From the NCBI GenBank assembly GCA_951802425.1, contig OX637800.1, positions 2,666,001 to 2,730,000 of the forward strand: 64,000 bases of DNA, read 5' to 3'. Below, in pieces: positions 63,719 to 64,000 of this stretch. The notes beneath the pieces are model-generated. The model did not search any database. It had not been told where the DNA came from and worked only from the letters and a program-made list of their open reading frames with translations. Source of the stretch: Clavaria fumosa (taxonomy: Eukaryota > Basidiomycota > Agaricomycetes > Agaricales > Clavariaceae). How positions within the stretch are numbered: position 1 is the stretch's first letter; every line of letters begins with the position of its first letter. The position numbers were made by a program, and so were the translations under genes.

Positions 63719-64000
63719 ATGTGCTCGCAATGGGCAGCTCTGGCGATGTCTGCTATTGCGATTATAGCAACAATTGCGAAGCCATTGACACCATCGAAGA
63801 CGGGCTGGCTGCTCAGCTACAGCGGCGAATTCGGCTCATATATCTTTCCATTTACGGCCACGCAATGCGAACCGTTCTACATTTTCTACAACTCGACGGT
63901 GTTTGTAAATTTTTACTTTGTTGACAGAACGCTCGAGTACGAGTACCCTCTTTTCGACATCAGCATTCCCGATGGCGTTGGTTATGTGGAGTGGATTTGC
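63719..64000 (+). CDS. Secreted or membrane-anchored protein, 3'-truncated by window edge
   Basis: 94 codons to the window end, no stop. The N-terminus from the ATG at 63719 looks like a signal peptide or signal anchor (MCSQWAALAMSAIAIIATIA), followed by an extracellular-looking segment with TATQCEPFYIFYNSTVFVNF and ISIPDGVGYVEWIC. These contain an N-glycosylation sequon (NST) and conserved-looking Cys. The pattern (Q-C-E-P, F/Y-rich strands, G-x-G-Y-V-x-W-I-C) resembles fungal cell-surface proteins of unknown function, often with a later transmembrane helix. ATGs at 63599 and 63647 are in frame; 63719 is preferred because it puts the hydrophobic segment at the N-terminus. Confidence 0.6.
   Translation, partial: MCSQWAALAMSAIAIIATIAKPLTPSKTGWLLSYSGEFGSYIFPFTATQCEPFYIFYNSTVFVNFYFVDRTLEYEYPLFDISIPDGVGYVEWIC

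Overview
This window looks like a piece of an Agaricomycete (mushroom-forming basidiomycete) genome. The signs are short introns (about 50-90 nt, GT-AG), GC-rich third codon positions, a NACHT-WD40 NLR-type gene, a tandem family of short TKL-like kinase genes, chromodomain Ty3/gypsy retrotransposons and a DIRS/Ngaro-type tyrosine-recombinase retroelement. No prokaryotic genes, rRNA, tRNA or CRISPR arrays were seen.

Layout. (1) 2-1661: 3' part of an intact five-exon Xaa-Pro aminopeptidase (M24B). (2) 2772-20499, minus strand: one NLR gene cut into three blocks by two Ty3/gypsy insertions. Gypsy-1 (4722-11800) sits in the WD40 repeats and Gypsy-2 (13866-19479) lies just upstream of the NACHT P-loop. 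Each has equal-length LTRs and a perfect 5-bp target duplication. Without the insertions the exons add up to a continuous frame of 1547 codons. (3) 20.7-47.0 kb: a segmentally duplicated region holding eight copies of a small eight-exon kinase-like gene (five to six with intact frames, one pseudogene, one 5' fragment, plus a tail remnant), interleaved with four decayed copies of the aminopeptidase gene. It also holds two inverted-repeat elements (32060-32218 and 32848-33478) and a degenerate tandem repeat (36.8-37.4 kb). (4) 47519-62648: Gypsy-3, which split a His/Ser/Pro-rich host ORF. It carries a hAT-type MITE in its left LTR and a 5'-incomplete tyrosine-recombinase retroelement in its 5' leader. 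(5) 63719-64000: start of a gene for a secreted or membrane-anchored protein that runs off the window.

How it fits together. The three gypsy elements are chromoviruses whose primer-binding site is complementary to a motif in their own LTR, about where transcription should start, so they probably self-prime like Tf1/sushi elements. Gypsy-2 is young (LTRs identical by eye, one uninterrupted gag-pol ORF). Gypsy-1 and Gypsy-3 are older: every LTR difference I found (7 and 6) is a transition at a CpG, and their pol genes are broken by TGA codons at positions where CGA is expected. This points to methylation-driven CpG decay.

The kinase-like family is unusual. All copies with the segment have Arg (or Gln) where the ATP-anchoring Lys is expected. 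The catalytic-loop Asp is kept in two copies and is Ala or Asn in four. The DFG motif appears as DYG, GYG or EYG. It reads as a tandem family drifting from kinase to pseudokinase.
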